A stretch of 64,000 bases of DNA from Algoriphagus marinus (GCF_001936475.1 NZ_MSPQ01000009.1:184448-248447), one strand, 5' to 3'; positions 52,727-62,134 are shown, counted from the first letter of the stretch. Made by a program: numbers and translations. The notes: generated from the sequence alone by a model not told the origin.

Positions 52727-53830
52727 TCATTTTTCCAGCACCGAGGAAACGACCCCTACCATGCTATCGGCTGTTCCATAATACAGTAGCCAACTACCTT
52801 CAAAATAAACCAATCCCTCCAAAAACGTAGTACCTTCAGGGTATTGGCCTGACTTTTCAAATGGTAAAGTCGGCTGGATAAAAGGCTCTTGCACTCGGTC
52901 TAAAAGCTTCCAAGGTTCGGTTGCTGAAAAAAGCGCTTGTCCACCAGTATAAACTCGGTTTCCCAGATTTTTAACCCCGACTTGCTGGGAATTACCGGAA
53001 TTATAAAGCACCACGATTCCATCTTTCGTCAACACTGGAGGAGGCCCCGCCTCCACCAACCAAGAATCAAAATAGCCTGGACGTGGACTCAGAACAGGCA
53101 CCCGATTTCCTTCGTGATTCTCCACAGGTTGCCAATGAATCAAGTCTACCGAAGTCGCCAGCCAAATATGGGGCACCCCATAATACATCCAATACTTCCC
53201 ATCAATTTTGGCTGCTATAAGCTTTCCATCTTGAAGTTCCGTTACGATAGCACCTGATTTTGACTCCGTATTATGGTATTTTCCATCCTTCCAATCTTTG
53301 AAAATCGGACCATGCTTTTCCCAGTTTCGAAGATCATTCGAAGTGGCAACAGCAAGTCTTGGTACATCACGATTCCACTGCGTATAAGTCAAGACATAAA
53401 GTCCCTCTTTCGTCTCTACGATTCGAGGGTCCTCCGTTCCGCCTGTCCATTCAAATTCTTTCTGATTATCATCTTTTGGATAAAATATAGGTTCGGTCTC
53501 GCGAGCGAAAGAAAAACCATCGTCTGATATCGCCATTCCTATTCTGGAAGTATGTCCACCAATCTCTTTTTCACCCAGCTTCTCCTCGGCCCGATAAAGG
53601 ACATAGACCCTTCCATCTTTTACGATAGCTGCAGGATTGAATGTAGCCATCGACTCCCAAGCGACAGTTCTACCAGTCATCGGGTCTTCAAAATTGGTTG
53701 TATTCTGGGGAGTGATGATTGGTTTCGCAGATTCAGGCCTAAGAAAAGGACCTAGCATCCAGGGCTTTTCTTGAGCTTGAGTTGAAAAAAAAGAAAGGAA
53801 AATCAGAACTAAAGAAATTGACTTCTTCAT
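52727..53830 (-). CDS. Exported glycoside hydrolase family 130-like protein
   Basis: The 367-residue protein starts at ATG 53830 with a signal peptide (LVLIFLSFFSTQAQ). It has a five-bladed propeller with the GH130 markers FNPAAIVKDGRVYVLYRAEE, GGTEDPRIVETKEGLYV and YYGTADSMVGVVSS. GH130 enzymes are mannosyl phosphorylases or beta-1,2-mannosidases; signal peptides are common in hydrolase-type members. Catalytic assignment is not certain. It lies 68 bases upstream of the glycosyltransferase operon on the same strand. Confidence 0.8.
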   Translation of the reverse strand: MKKSISLVLIFLSFFSTQAQEKPWMLGPFLRPESAKPIITPQNTTNFEDPMTGRTVAWESMATFNPAAIVKDGRVYVLYRAEEKLGEKEIGGHTSRIGMAISDDGFSFARETEPIFYPKDDNQKEFEWTGGTEDPRIVETKEGLYVLTYTQWNRDVPRLAVATSNDLRNWEKHGPIFKDWKDGKYHNTESKSGAIVTELQDGKLIAAKIDGKYWMYYGVPHIWLATSVDLIHWQPVENHEGNRVPVLSPRPGYFDSWLVEAGPPPVLTKDGIVVLYNSGNSQQVGVKNLGNRVYTGGQALFSATEPWKLLDRVQEPFIQPTLPFEKSGQYPEGTTFLEGLVYFEGSWLLYYGTADSMVGVVSSVLEK

Positions 53831-53963
53831 TGTTGAGCAGTTTAATTGAATCGGAAGATAGGTTTTTGGCTGATGAAAAATATTCATCGCTTGCAAAAAG
53901 AAGCTGGTTTGAACAAGAAAACAACCTATCTAACGCTGTTAATGCTGGCTCGAATACTAAACT

Positions 53964-55187
53964 CTATGCCATTTCAACTTGTCTTGGCTGCTTTGGCTTT
54001 CTGTTGGAAGTTTTCTTTTTTCGCTTATTCCACCAGATCAGTGTACCTGTGATTGGTAATGAAGTGGCTACAGTGCAAGCCAAAAACCAAAGAAACTTAG
54101 AAAATTGACCAAAAATCTCTCCGGTATGGAGCGCTTTGATGGATCTACCAATCTGTTGACGAAAGCTTAAATCTGAAAAAAGTTTCACTTCTAAAGTTTC
54201 TAAATTCTCTGGAGACATCTGCAATTCATCCGAACCGGTCCCCGCAAAGAAACCTGACTTGTATTTGCGAACAGCTATGCCTTCGGTTTCGGATCCTGGA
54301 AGGGATATCCTAACCGAACCTTTAAAGTCAAAGGTTTGGTCAGTTTTGGCCAAAATATCATCTAGCGTGATATCATCATTTTTGATAAAGATGGGCTGAG
54401 AAAGATTTTTTTCAGCTTCTTTTTGCTCCGGAGAGACATACGTATCAAAGGTCTTTTGGTAACCTTCTCGATACCAAGTGAAAGACCAAAAAGGTCCAGT
54501 TGCAGCCATAACGAATAAGAATATCAGCGAATAAAAGGCCAGTGTATTGTGAAGATCGTGATTGGTTCGCTTCCAATTTCCAGACCATTTGATTTTGAGA
54601 CCTTGTTTCCAGTTTTTGACCTTGTTAGGAACCCAGATCACAATCCCCGTAATCACTCCTAGCAAAAACAATAGCGTCGCAATCCCATTGATTAATCTAC
54701 CCAAATCGCGATTTCCCATACTTTCTAAAATGGGTTCTTCCACCCGATCAAGCAACAGCCAACGGTGAAGGCTAAACATATAGCCCATAAACTCAGCTGT
54801 AGAAGTTTTATCCGAACTGTTTCCAATTATTTCCCCTGAGTAAGGATTCACATAAAAAGTATTTCCTCTCCCCTCCTCGGTTTCCCTTTTCAGAGTGAAT
54901 TGAACACTTCGATCCGTTTCCTCATTCCAGTTTATGGCTATAACTTTTGACTCTTGGGATTTTTCCAACAAATTTTTTAAACTCTCAGCCCCCATTCGTT
55001 CGCCCGCTTCTTCTACAAAATAAAGCTCAGAATCAAAAAACTCCCGAATCTCTGTATTGTAGACGTAAATCGTTCCGCTAAAACAGACCGCGATAACAAT
55101 AAGCCCACAACTTAATCCAGCATAAAGATGAATTTTATTAAACAGTTTTCGGATGATTTTCCAAGCAGAAGATGAGTTAGATCTCAT
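53964..55187 (-). CDS. PepSY-associated membrane protein (iron-uptake linked)
   Basis: The 407-residue product from ATG 55187 has four membrane helices (IHLYAGLSCGLIVIAVCFSG, then GIATLLFLLGVITGIVIWVP, TLAFYSLIFLFVMAAT and the C-terminal helix) and two PepSY-type periplasmic domains, with GNTFYVNPYSGEIIG and FMFSLHRWLL. These proteins accompany siderophore receptors and are thought to reduce or move iron. A perfect dyad (55249-55265) just upstream suggests iron-dependent control. No TonB siderophore receptor is nearby. Confidence 0.82.
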   Translation of the reverse strand: MRSNSSSAWKIIRKLFNKIHLYAGLSCGLIVIAVCFSGTIYVYNTEIREFFDSELYFVEEAGERMGAESLKNLLEKSQESKVIAINWNEETDRSVQFTLKRETEEGRGNTFYVNPYSGEIIGNSSDKTSTAEFMGYMFSLHRWLLLDRVEEPILESMGNRDLGRLINGIATLLFLLGVITGIVIWVPNKVKNWKQGLKIKWSGNWKRTNHDLHNTLAFYSLIFLFVMAATGPFWSFTWYREGYQKTFDTYVSPEQKEAEKNLSQPIFIKNDDITLDDILAKTDQTFDFKGSVRISLPGSETEGIAVRKYKSGFFAGTGSDELQMSPENLETLEVKLFSDLSFRQQIGRSIKALHTGEIFGQFSKFLWFLACTVATSLPITGTLIWWNKRKKKTSNRKPKQPRQVEMA

Positions 55188-55224
55188 GTGTTTCGGTTTG
55201 AGTTTTGACAATCGGAATACCTGA

Positions 55225-55265
55225 CAAAAATAAAAACAATTTTATTTATTTAGATTAATTCTAAA
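55225..55265 (-). promoter_or_regulatory. Promoter and Fur-like dyad upstream of PepSY gene
   Basis: TATTTTTG (complement of 55225-55232) matches the TAnnTTTG -7 box. A perfect dyad TTTAGATTAATTCTAAA lies at 55249-55265, over the -30 region. The dyad shape recalls Bacteroidota Fur sites, and PepSY genes are usually iron-regulated. Confidence 0.5.
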
Positions 55266-55395
55266 GATTATTTTTCTTTAGACTGAATATGATTAATGAT
55301 GAGGTTTCTTCTACAAGTCCTAAGAATGACTTGAAGAGGAATATCCGAGATCCAAAAAATATTGTTTATTAACTTGCACGAAACTAAGTAGCCCA

Positions 55396-56178
55396 ATGAA
55401 AACCTTCTTAAAATCTATTGCTCTTGCTTTCCTTGTTTTAATTCAATTCGCATGTGCCGAGAAAGAAAATGTATCTACTTCTGAGATCACGAAAGAAGTA
55501 AATCCGGAATTTAAAAAAGTACTTGAAGCACATGGCGATTGGCAAAAATGGACAGATGCCAAAGCGATGAGTTACGCTATGGTTCATGAAACCAATCTCA
55601 CCCAAGAAAGTCACTTTATTAATCTTAAGAGTAGAAAAACAAGAATCTCCACGGAGTTTTTCGATATGGGATTTGACGGTGAAAAAACATGGATCAGCCC
55701 CAGTCGAGATGCCTATTCAGGCAAGTCCCTAAAGTTTTATCACAATCTGTATTTCTATTTTTACTCCATCCCTTTTGTATTTACTGACCCGGGAGTGACT
55801 GTTGAGAAGGTTTCAGACAAAACCCTAAATGGTCAGGCTTATCCCACTTTCCGGGCAAGTTTTGATAGCAATGTCGGAGAAAGTCCGGATGATGAATATT
55901 TCATGTTGATCAACCCTGAAACCAATCGCTTGGAATACTTACTGTATACAGTGACTTATTATGGGGATAGCAACCCCAGCTTGAATGCGCTTAAATATGA
56001 AGACTATCGGGATAACAATGGAATCTATTTCCCAAGAATTCTTACCGGGTACAAGTTTGAAAACGATTCAACCAAGGAATTAAGATATAATCTAAGCTTT
56101 GGAGACTTGTTGCTTTTACCTGATGAGTTTGATGCCTCAATCTTCGAAAAGCCAAAGAATGGAGTCTATAGCGATTGA
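55396..56178 (+). CDS. Lipoprotein, DUF6503-like
   Basis: The 260-residue protein has a lipobox FACAE (LAFLVLIQFAC), then a beta-rich body with SHFINLKSRKTRISTEFF, YFYSIPFVFTDPGV and YFPRILTGYKFEND, resembling the DUF6503 family, with no catalytic motif visible. It is divergent from the PepSY gene, and its last 13 bases overlap the end of the transglutaminase-type gene on the other strand. The 184-base spacer holds the promoters. Confidence 0.75.
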   Translation: MKTFLKSIALAFLVLIQFACAEKENVSTSEITKEVNPEFKKVLEAHGDWQKWTDAKAMSYAMVHETNLTQESHFINLKSRKTRISTEFFDMGFDGEKTWISPSRDAYSGKSLKFYHNLYFYFYSIPFVFTDPGVTVEKVSDKTLNGQAYPTFRASFDSNVGESPDDEYFMLINPETNRLEYLLYTVTYYGDSNPSLNALKYEDYRDNNGIYFPRILTGYKFENDSTKELRYNLSFGDLLLLPDEFDASIFEKPKNGVYSD

Positions 56179-57041
56179 TTCTTAACCTGTTCTATCTGCA
56201 CGAGCGTCTCCAATTTGGAATTTGATTCACCTCCATATTTTCCCTGAACAGGTAGCGTCAACTGCGGATTAGGGTGAAAAGCAAGGGGAATATACAATTC
56301 ATTAGTAAGTAAACCCAAACTAGGATCCAAGCCAATCCAGCCTGCACCGGGAAGATAAGTTTCCAGCCAGGCATGGAGCTCATGACCTTCTTCAAGTTCT
56401 GGATTGTAAGCATACCCACTTACGAATCTACTTGCCAAACCCAGTACTCCGAGCATATTCATCTCCATCCAAGCTAGATCTCTACAAGAACCTTGGCCTT
56501 GAGAAAAGGTGAATTCCGGTGACCAAATATCTTCTTCCTCACGAATCAAATGCGTCCAATCCTGATGAATCTGAGCTGTGATTTTTACTAAGAAATCCAA
56601 TAAATCCACAGACTGATTAAAAGTGTTTCGGGCAGCCGAAGCCAAACTAGAATCAGAATTTTGATGAATAAAAGGATAAACCAACGATTGGATTAGAAAA
56701 GGATACTCGAAACTATTTGCTTTTAGAGTATTGTAGGATTTCAAAAATTCAGGTTCTACGATAAAAGCGAAGGGGTTAAATTTGTGGCATTCAATCAAAA
56801 TATCGCTTTTTATTTCCAAGCTTCCAGTTTCACCTTCAAACCAAGCTTGTATATACGAATTGCCAATAAAATCCCTTCGCGTCGATTTTCCCTTTGGCAC
56901 TGGGTCCATCAATAAATTACTTTTTAAAACCGTCTGAAAATCTTGATTTTGAGGAATTAAAAAAAAATCATGAATCCCCAATGTCACTGGGTTATCGTAA
57001 AGGTACTTGGTAAGGTGCGAGATTTTAAGATACATTTCCAA
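56166..57041 (-). CDS. Transglutaminase-like protein (Anbu operon)
   Basis: The 291-residue protein has an N-terminal TGL beta domain and a transglutaminase-like cysteine protease core: catalytic Cys186 in QGSCRDLAWMEM, His223 in GHELHAWLE and Asp239 in GLDPSLGLL. No signal peptide. In operons with Anbu, alpha-E and ATP-grasp proteins this domain is predicted to cut or form amide links. It starts 2 bases after the Anbu stop. All catalytic residues are intact. Confidence 0.9.
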   Translation of the reverse strand: MEMYLKISHLTKYLYDNPVTLGIHDFFLIPQNQDFQTVLKSNLLMDPVPKGKSTRRDFIGNSYIQAWFEGETGSLEIKSDILIECHKFNPFAFIVEPEFLKSYNTLKANSFEYPFLIQSLVYPFIHQNSDSSLASAARNTFNQSVDLLDFLVKITAQIHQDWTHLIREEEDIWSPEFTFSQGQGSCRDLAWMEMNMLGVLGLASRFVSGYAYNPELEEGHELHAWLETYLPGAGWIGLDPSLGLLTNELYIPLAFHPNPQLTLPVQGKYGGESNSKLETLVQIEQVKNQSL

Positions 57042-57043
57042 CT

Positions 57044-57787
57044 TTAATCATGAGAAACGGGATTGAGATTCTCTTCAAACGCCTTATCCAAAATGGAGGC
57101 TGGTAGTTCCTCAATGGCATTTTTAAGCCGTTCGTTCCAGAAAGTAGAAATATGCTCTAATTCCTTTTGCTCAAATCGCTGCTCTTTCACGCTAAACGTA
57201 TTATTTGGAAGAAGAACCATGTCAATCGGAAAATCAACATCATTAGCAGAAATCCGAGTGGCATCAAAAGCCAAAAAGGCGCATTTTAAAGCATAATCAA
57301 GTGAGTCATCATAGGAAAGTGATCGTTTTAAGACAGGATTTCCAAACCCGGTATTCCCAATGATCACAAAGGGGGTTCCTCTTCGGATCTCGATCCAATT
57401 TCCCTGAGGATAGAGTAAATAGAGTTTTGGCTCTGAATCTTCTTCCAGTTGCCCACCTATTATCGAATAAACATTAAAATTTAGCCCGGCTTCTTCCAAA
57501 TATTCCCGATCCTCTTTAGCGACTGCTCTCACCTGATTTCCAAACTCATTTACCGCATGGTAGAGTTTTGTGAATGAATCATCTTTTCTTTCTATTACTT
57601 CAGAAAAATAGGTGATGGCTTTGTCCCGAACCGATCGCAAGCCTGAGGTCATTATAAAGAAGGAATGCTTCTCACGGTTGACTGTATAAACTTTTTTGGA
57701 TGAAGTGGTCTCACTTCCTGAGGTAATTCTCGTATCCGATAATCCCACGATACCATCCTTCGTTTTAATGCCTAGGCAAAATGTCAT
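57044..57787 (-). CDS. Anbu-type proteasome-like peptidase
   Basis: The 247-residue protein begins MTFCLGIKTKDGIVGLSDTR, with Thr2 as the predicted N-terminal nucleophile after Met removal, Asp18, and Lys31/Lys32 in the position of the catalytic Lys. The GTPFVIIGNTGFGNPVLKRS block is typical of Anbu, the bacterial ancestor-like beta subunit which forms open rings. Its substrate is unknown. The start overlaps the alpha-E gene stop by four bases. Confidence 0.9.
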   Translation of the reverse strand: MTFCLGIKTKDGIVGLSDTRITSGSETTSSKKVYTVNREKHSFFIMTSGLRSVRDKAITYFSEVIERKDDSFTKLYHAVNEFGNQVRAVAKEDREYLEEAGLNFNVYSIIGGQLEEDSEPKLYLLYPQGNWIEIRRGTPFVIIGNTGFGNPVLKRSLSYDDSLDYALKCAFLAFDATRISANDVDFPIDMVLLPNNTFSVKEQRFEQKELEHISTFWNERLKNAIEELPASILDKAFEENLNPVSHD

Positions 57788-58764
57788 TCTTGAACCGTTG
57801 TTTGTTTGGTAAAGTTATCCCTAATAGTGAAGAAATTACTATCAATCTGATTAGAGATTGAATTGATTTTAACTTGGAGATTATCCAAGTATTCATGCAG
57901 TCCAAAGGCAATAATTTCTTTGACATCCGCGAATTCCAGTTTGGAACGAAGCTCTCCAATCGCTTTCTCAGCAGAGTTTTTATACCCTCCTCCCTGATTC
58001 CCAGAGATCTTATGGAGGCAGTTTTCCGCCTCTTTGATGCAATAGTAAATGGATCTTGGAAAGTATTTATCCAATACCAAGAATTCAACTACACTGGCGG
58101 GAGCAATATTACCATATACTCTCCTGTAAGTGTTGAAAGCTGTAACTGATTTAAGCAATGCCATCCAATGAAGAAAGTCCAAGGGAGTCCCTACTTCTTC
58201 CTCTGAAGGCAGTAGAATATGATATTTCACATCCAGAATTCTCGATGTCTTATCTGCTCGCTCTAAAAACTGACCAAGTTGACGGAAATACCAACCTTCA
58301 GTCCTAGCCAAACTGCTATCAGCAATACCATAAAGCAAGAGAATTTGATTTTTTACTTTCTCAAAGAAGGCTCTTGGATCTTCCTTTTTCCAGATTTTCT
58401 TTTCATTGCCTTCCTGCATCATATAATACAACTCATTGGATTTTTCCCAAGTTTCTTTACTTAGATTTTCCCGAATGATTCTCGCGTTTTCTCTTGCACT
58501 TTTGACAGCGGACATCATGGAATTCGGATTTCGTTCGTCAAAGGCTAGAAAAAACAATACGTTTTTGCTGTCAAAACCCTCATTAAACTTATTATACAAA
58601 TCCAAATCACCTGTGGCTGCCACAAGTGGCATCCATTGTTCTTTTAAATCAATGGGGAGATCCTGCATCAAATTAAAATTCACATCAATGAATCTTGCAT
58701 AATTCTCAGCCCGCTCTAGGTATCTACCTAGCCAATAAATATGGTTTGCTACTCTACTCAGCAT
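57784..58764 (-). CDS. Alpha-E domain protein
   Basis: The 326-residue protein starts MLSRVANHIYWLGRYLERAENYARF, a signature of the all-alpha alpha-E (COG2307) domain (here shown only to its first part), with ELYYMMQEG, QFLERADKTSRILDVKYH and EYLDNLQVKINSISNQID towards the C-terminus. It is the constant partner of the ATP-grasp in Anbu operons. No enzymatic motif is seen; it may bind the ATP-grasp or its peptide substrate. It is 16 bases downstream of the ATP-grasp gene. Confidence 0.9.
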   Translation of the reverse strand: MLSRVANHIYWLGRYLERAENYARFIDVNFNLMQDLPIDLKEQWMPLVAATGDLDLYNKFNEGFDSKNVLFFLAFDERNPNSMMSAVKSARENARIIRENLSKETWEKSNELYYMMQEGNEKKIWKKEDPRAFFEKVKNQILLLYGIADSSLARTEGWYFRQLGQFLERADKTSRILDVKYHILLPSEEEVGTPLDFLHWMALLKSVTAFNTYRRVYGNIAPASVVEFLVLDKYFPRSIYYCIKEAENCLHKISGNQGGGYKNSAEKAIGELRSKLEFADVKEIIAFGLHEYLDNLQVKINSISNQIDSNFFTIRDNFTKQTTVQE

Positions 58765-58780
58765 AATTTTTTTCGATTAA

Positions 58781-60205
58781 TTAATATAAAACCCATGTAT
58801 CCTTACTTCCACCACCTTGAGAGCTGTTTACTACAAGAGAGCCTTTTTTCAAAGCCACTCGAGTCAAGGCTCCAGGGATCACTTCGATTTCCTTGCCATA
58901 AAGGATGTATGGCCTTAAATCTACATGTCGCCCTTCGATTCCTTCGTCGGTCAAAGTAGGCACAGTTGATAGCGAAAGTGTAGGCTGCGCGATATAATTG
59001 GTTGGGTTGTTTTTGATCAATTCCCTGAATTTATCATGTTCTTCTTTGGTAGCCTTTGGCCCGATCAGCATTCCATAGCCACCTGCTGCATTTGTCTCTT
59101 TAACTACCAATTCATGAATATTCTCCAATACATAAGCTCGGTCTTTTTCTTCCCGACAGAGATAAGTAGGTACATTATTCAGAATAGGCTCTTCGTTTAG
59201 GTAGTATTTTATGATTTTTGGAACGTAAGCATATACTGCTTTGTCATCCGCCACGCCAGTTCCAGGGGCATTTGCCAAGGCGATATTTCCTGCTTTATAA
59301 GCTTCAAAAAGTCCGGGCACACCAAGCATCGAATCCGGATTAAAAGCCAAAGGATCTAAAAAAGTATCATCAATTCGACGGTATAAAACGTCGATTTGCT
59401 GCAAGCCTTGAGTCGTCTGCATATAGACAATTTTATTCTCCACGATCAAATCTACTCCTGAAACTAATTCCACACCCATTTGTAAGGCTAGATAAGAATG
59501 CTCGTAATAAGCCGAATTGTAGATACCCGGAGTCAACACTCCCACTACAGGTTTTGGCTTATCAGAGAGATTTTGAAGCATCTGCAATAATTTTGCAGGA
59601 TAGTCAGACACTGGCATCACGCCACGTTTGTAAAAAAGCTTAGGATAGGCTCGCTTGATAATCTCACGGCTTTCCAGCATGTATGACACTCCCGAAGGAC
59701 ATCTGAGATTATCCTCCAAGATGTAATATTCACCGTCCTTGCTTTTGACTAAATCGGTTCCTGTGATATGACACCAAATCCCTTTTGGAGGAGTCAGTCC
59801 AACACAAGGATCGAGGTAATCCTTACTATTCAGAATCAATTCACTAGGAATTATCCCATCCTTAAGAATCCGACGCTCATTATAAATATCCTGAAGAAAC
59901 ATGTTCAAAGCATTGGTTCGCTGCTTCAATCCTGACTCTATTTTTCGCCACTCTTCATTTGGGATTATTCGAGGAATGATGTCCAGGTGAAGAATTTTTT
60001 CCAATCCCTGATTGTCATGGTACACATTAAAAGTCATTCCCATCGATCGCTGAGTTTGGTTCGCCGCAAACTGCAAATGGTGCATTTTCTTAGCCGTGTT
60101 TTTCTTTAAGGTTTCACAAAATTCTAAATAATGTGCTCTAGTCTCCCCTTCCGGAGTAAACATTTCATCGTAATGTTCTCCTGATTTATATCCTTCTGTT
60201 TTCAT
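58781..60205 (-). CDS. Circularly permuted ATP-grasp protein
   Basis: The 474-residue protein belongs to COG2308. Visible blocks are FNVYHDNQGLEKILHLD, YILEDNLRCPSGVSYMLESR, NAPGTGVADDKAVYAYVPK, VKETNAAGGYGMLIGPKA and AQPTLSLSTVPTL. The order of nucleotide-binding segments is permuted relative to normal ATP-grasps. It should form an acyl-phosphate and join carboxylate to amine, probably peptide. It starts the Anbu operon and carries copy C of the conserved upstream element. Confidence 0.92.
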   Translation of the reverse strand: MKTEGYKSGEHYDEMFTPEGETRAHYLEFCETLKKNTAKKMHHLQFAANQTQRSMGMTFNVYHDNQGLEKILHLDIIPRIIPNEEWRKIESGLKQRTNALNMFLQDIYNERRILKDGIIPSELILNSKDYLDPCVGLTPPKGIWCHITGTDLVKSKDGEYYILEDNLRCPSGVSYMLESREIIKRAYPKLFYKRGVMPVSDYPAKLLQMLQNLSDKPKPVVGVLTPGIYNSAYYEHSYLALQMGVELVSGVDLIVENKIVYMQTTQGLQQIDVLYRRIDDTFLDPLAFNPDSMLGVPGLFEAYKAGNIALANAPGTGVADDKAVYAYVPKIIKYYLNEEPILNNVPTYLCREEKDRAYVLENIHELVVKETNAAGGYGMLIGPKATKEEHDKFRELIKNNPTNYIAQPTLSLSTVPTLTDEGIEGRHVDLRPYILYGKEIEVIPGALTRVALKKGSLVVNSSQGGGSKDTWVLY

Positions 60206-60228
60206 CTATTTATAATTTGTTTTTCAGT

Positions 60229-60270
60229 GGTCATCCCAACGTGTGACTTTTGAGTCCTGCTCGATTTCAT
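60229..60270 (-). promoter_or_regulatory. Conserved upstream element, copy C
   Basis: The core reads ATGAAATCGAGCAGGACTC, then AAAAGTCACACGTTGGGAT and GACC, close to copies A and B. The leader before the start is AAATTATAAATAGATG, again matching them. Spacing from core to start codon is 24 bases, shorter than in A (43) and B (79). Confidence 0.5.
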
Positions 60271-60444
60271 GTTTTAAGAAAATTTTGAACCTCTATAAGG
60301 TAATTGAATTTACTGGAATTCAAAAGATCGTTGAATAATTAGCAATAAATCAAAAAATCCTCAAATCCATTTCAATAAAATCAAAAATTGAGATTATTAT
60401 GAGTCTATTTTATTTTTTCAAAATATCGGTTCTACCTTTAAGTA

Positions 60445-61350
60445 ATGGTAAAGCGACTTTTGAAAATACAGGATTCAAGTTGGGTGAAGAAAATCACGGT
60501 TTGGCGACAGATTAAGGATTTTATTTTCATCTCCATAGGAGTATTTATGGCCAGCATCGGTTTGAAAGGATTTTTGCTCCCAAATGGATTCTTCGACGGT
60601 GGAGCGATGGGAATTTCCCTGTTACTGGAACTCCTGACTCCGATGAACCTATCAGTTTTGATCATCTTAGTCAATTTGCCTTTTATCCTTTTGGGAGCTC
60701 GACAGGTTTCTGTAGCCTTTGCAATTAAAAGTACACTTGCCATTTTTGGACTGGCACTATTGGTTCATTTTATTGAATTCCCAACTATCACTGCCGACAA
60801 GCTTTTAATAGCTGTTTTTGGAGGGTTTTTCTTAGGAAGTGGAATTGGATTTGCTATTCGAGGAGGGGCTGTGATTGACGGGACAGAGGTTTTGGCGATT
60901 TCTGTCAGTAGGACTTCCAGCTTGACCGTAGGTGACTTCATCACTGTCTTTAATGTATTTCTATTTATTGTTGCCGCATTCTTTGTGAATCTGGAGACTG
61001 CCATGTACTCCCTTCTGACTTATTTTTCTGCTTCAAAAACTGTTGATTTCATCATCAATGGAGTAGAAGAATACTTGGGCGTGATGATCATGTCCCCAAT
61101 GGCAGAGGAGATCAAATCTATGATTTCCCATGATTTGGGTCGTGGAGTGACCGTCCTTAAATCAGATGGAGGTTATGGTGAAAAAGCCAAATTACTTCCA
61201 GACAGAAAGGTCCTTTTCTGCGTGATCACACGATTAGAAGTGACCCGGATGCTTACCGAAATTGATAAAATTGATCCCAAAGCATTTGTAATCCAATATC
61301 CTATCAAGGATACCAAGGGTGGGATGATCAAGAAGCGGCCGCTACATTGA
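60445..61350 (+). CDS. YitT family membrane protein (DUF2179)
   Basis: The 301-residue protein has about five hydrophobic helices (FIFISIGVFMASIGLKGFLL, LIILVNLPFILLGARQVS and so on) with the repeated G-x-S-x-G pattern of YitT (FFDGGAMGISLLLEL; FFLGSGIGFAIRGGA; IDGTEVLAISVSR), followed by a C-terminal soluble DUF2179 domain (GRGVTVLKSDGGYGEK; AFVIQYPIKDTKGG). Function unknown; members may export or sense. It is a lone plus-strand gene after the Anbu operon. Confidence 0.9.
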   Translation: MVKRLLKIQDSSWVKKITVWRQIKDFIFISIGVFMASIGLKGFLLPNGFFDGGAMGISLLLELLTPMNLSVLIILVNLPFILLGARQVSVAFAIKSTLAIFGLALLVHFIEFPTITADKLLIAVFGGFFLGSGIGFAIRGGAVIDGTEVLAISVSRTSSLTVGDFITVFNVFLFIVAAFFVNLETAMYSLLTYFSASKTVDFIINGVEEYLGVMIMSPMAEEIKSMISHDLGRGVTVLKSDGGYGEKAKLLPDRKVLFCVITRLEVTRMLTEIDKIDPKAFVIQYPIKDTKGGMIKKRPLH

Positions 61351-61417
61351 AATACTCAAGACTCAATGGACAATAATCAATTAATAAGGCTGAATTCAAT
61401 GCTCAATGAAAGCAGCC

Positions 61418-61450
61418 ACTTGAATATTGAGTTTGAGACTTGAATATTGA
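61418..61450. repeat. Direct repeat in AT-rich spacer
   Basis: ACTTGAATATTGA occurs at 61418-61430 and 61438-61450, with related words (ATTGAC, TCAATG) throughout 61370-61520. The 61351-61533 spacer has no gene. Confidence 0.5.
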
Positions 61451-61533
61451 ACATTTTTAAAGGCTCAATTGACAAAGTTCAAACTCAACGTTCAAGGAAA
61501 ATCCCCAATTGACTATTGAATTTGTAAATACGT

Positions 61534-61895
61534 TTACATCCCAATTCTCTGCTTCGTAGTAAGTATAATTTTTGCAAATATTGTGCAGAGCTCCTCTGAC
61601 TCCTTGAAAATCATACCTCTATGATTTAAATCTCCAAAACCAGAATAATTCATGATTTTTAAAGTAGCTCTTGATTCTTTAACTCCTTTAAAACGATCCC
61701 GCTTTTATGAATAAAATCTTTCTTGCTTTCGGCTCCTTGAGCTTCACCATAATTCAAACAAGCACCAGTCGAAGATCTAATCAATTGATTTTTCAAATGG
61801 TTCTCAGCAAACGTATTTCCGAATGTGTTGCAAAACTTGATTGTTTCGCCCGAAAATAGAACTAGTCGGTCTTCTAAATCATATTTCTTTTCCAT
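61534..61895 (-). pseudogene. Four-helix bundle protein (IVS family), frameshifted
   Basis: The frame from ATG 61895 gives MEKKYDLEDRLVLFSGETIK and then the family-like NQLIRSSTGACLNYGEAQGA, but stops after 78 residues at 61659. In the next frame the continuation KESRATLKIMNYSGFG, then FKESEELCTIFAKII, ends at 61534. Adding one A at the LKELK/KES junction (about 61678-61682) joins the two into 120 residues, the usual length of 23S-rRNA-intervening-sequence (four-helix bundle) proteins. So it is a frameshifted gene or a sequence error. Confidence 0.8.
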
Positions 61896-62134
61896 TAATA
61901 GTAAAAAATTAGCAGAATTAGAGAATTCTAAAATTATGAAAAACTGTTCTTGCTTAATAAAAAAGGCAAATCCAAAATACTTAATTTGAACTTTGAAAAA
62001 TAGTAGCAAAAAATTTGATATTAAAACCAAGAAACCTAAATAATATCTAAGTTCTTGGTTATTTTAAATTTTAATCCAATTGTATTTTACAATACTAATA
62101 ATCCTATATTCAATTAGGCTAAGAGCAGAAACTT

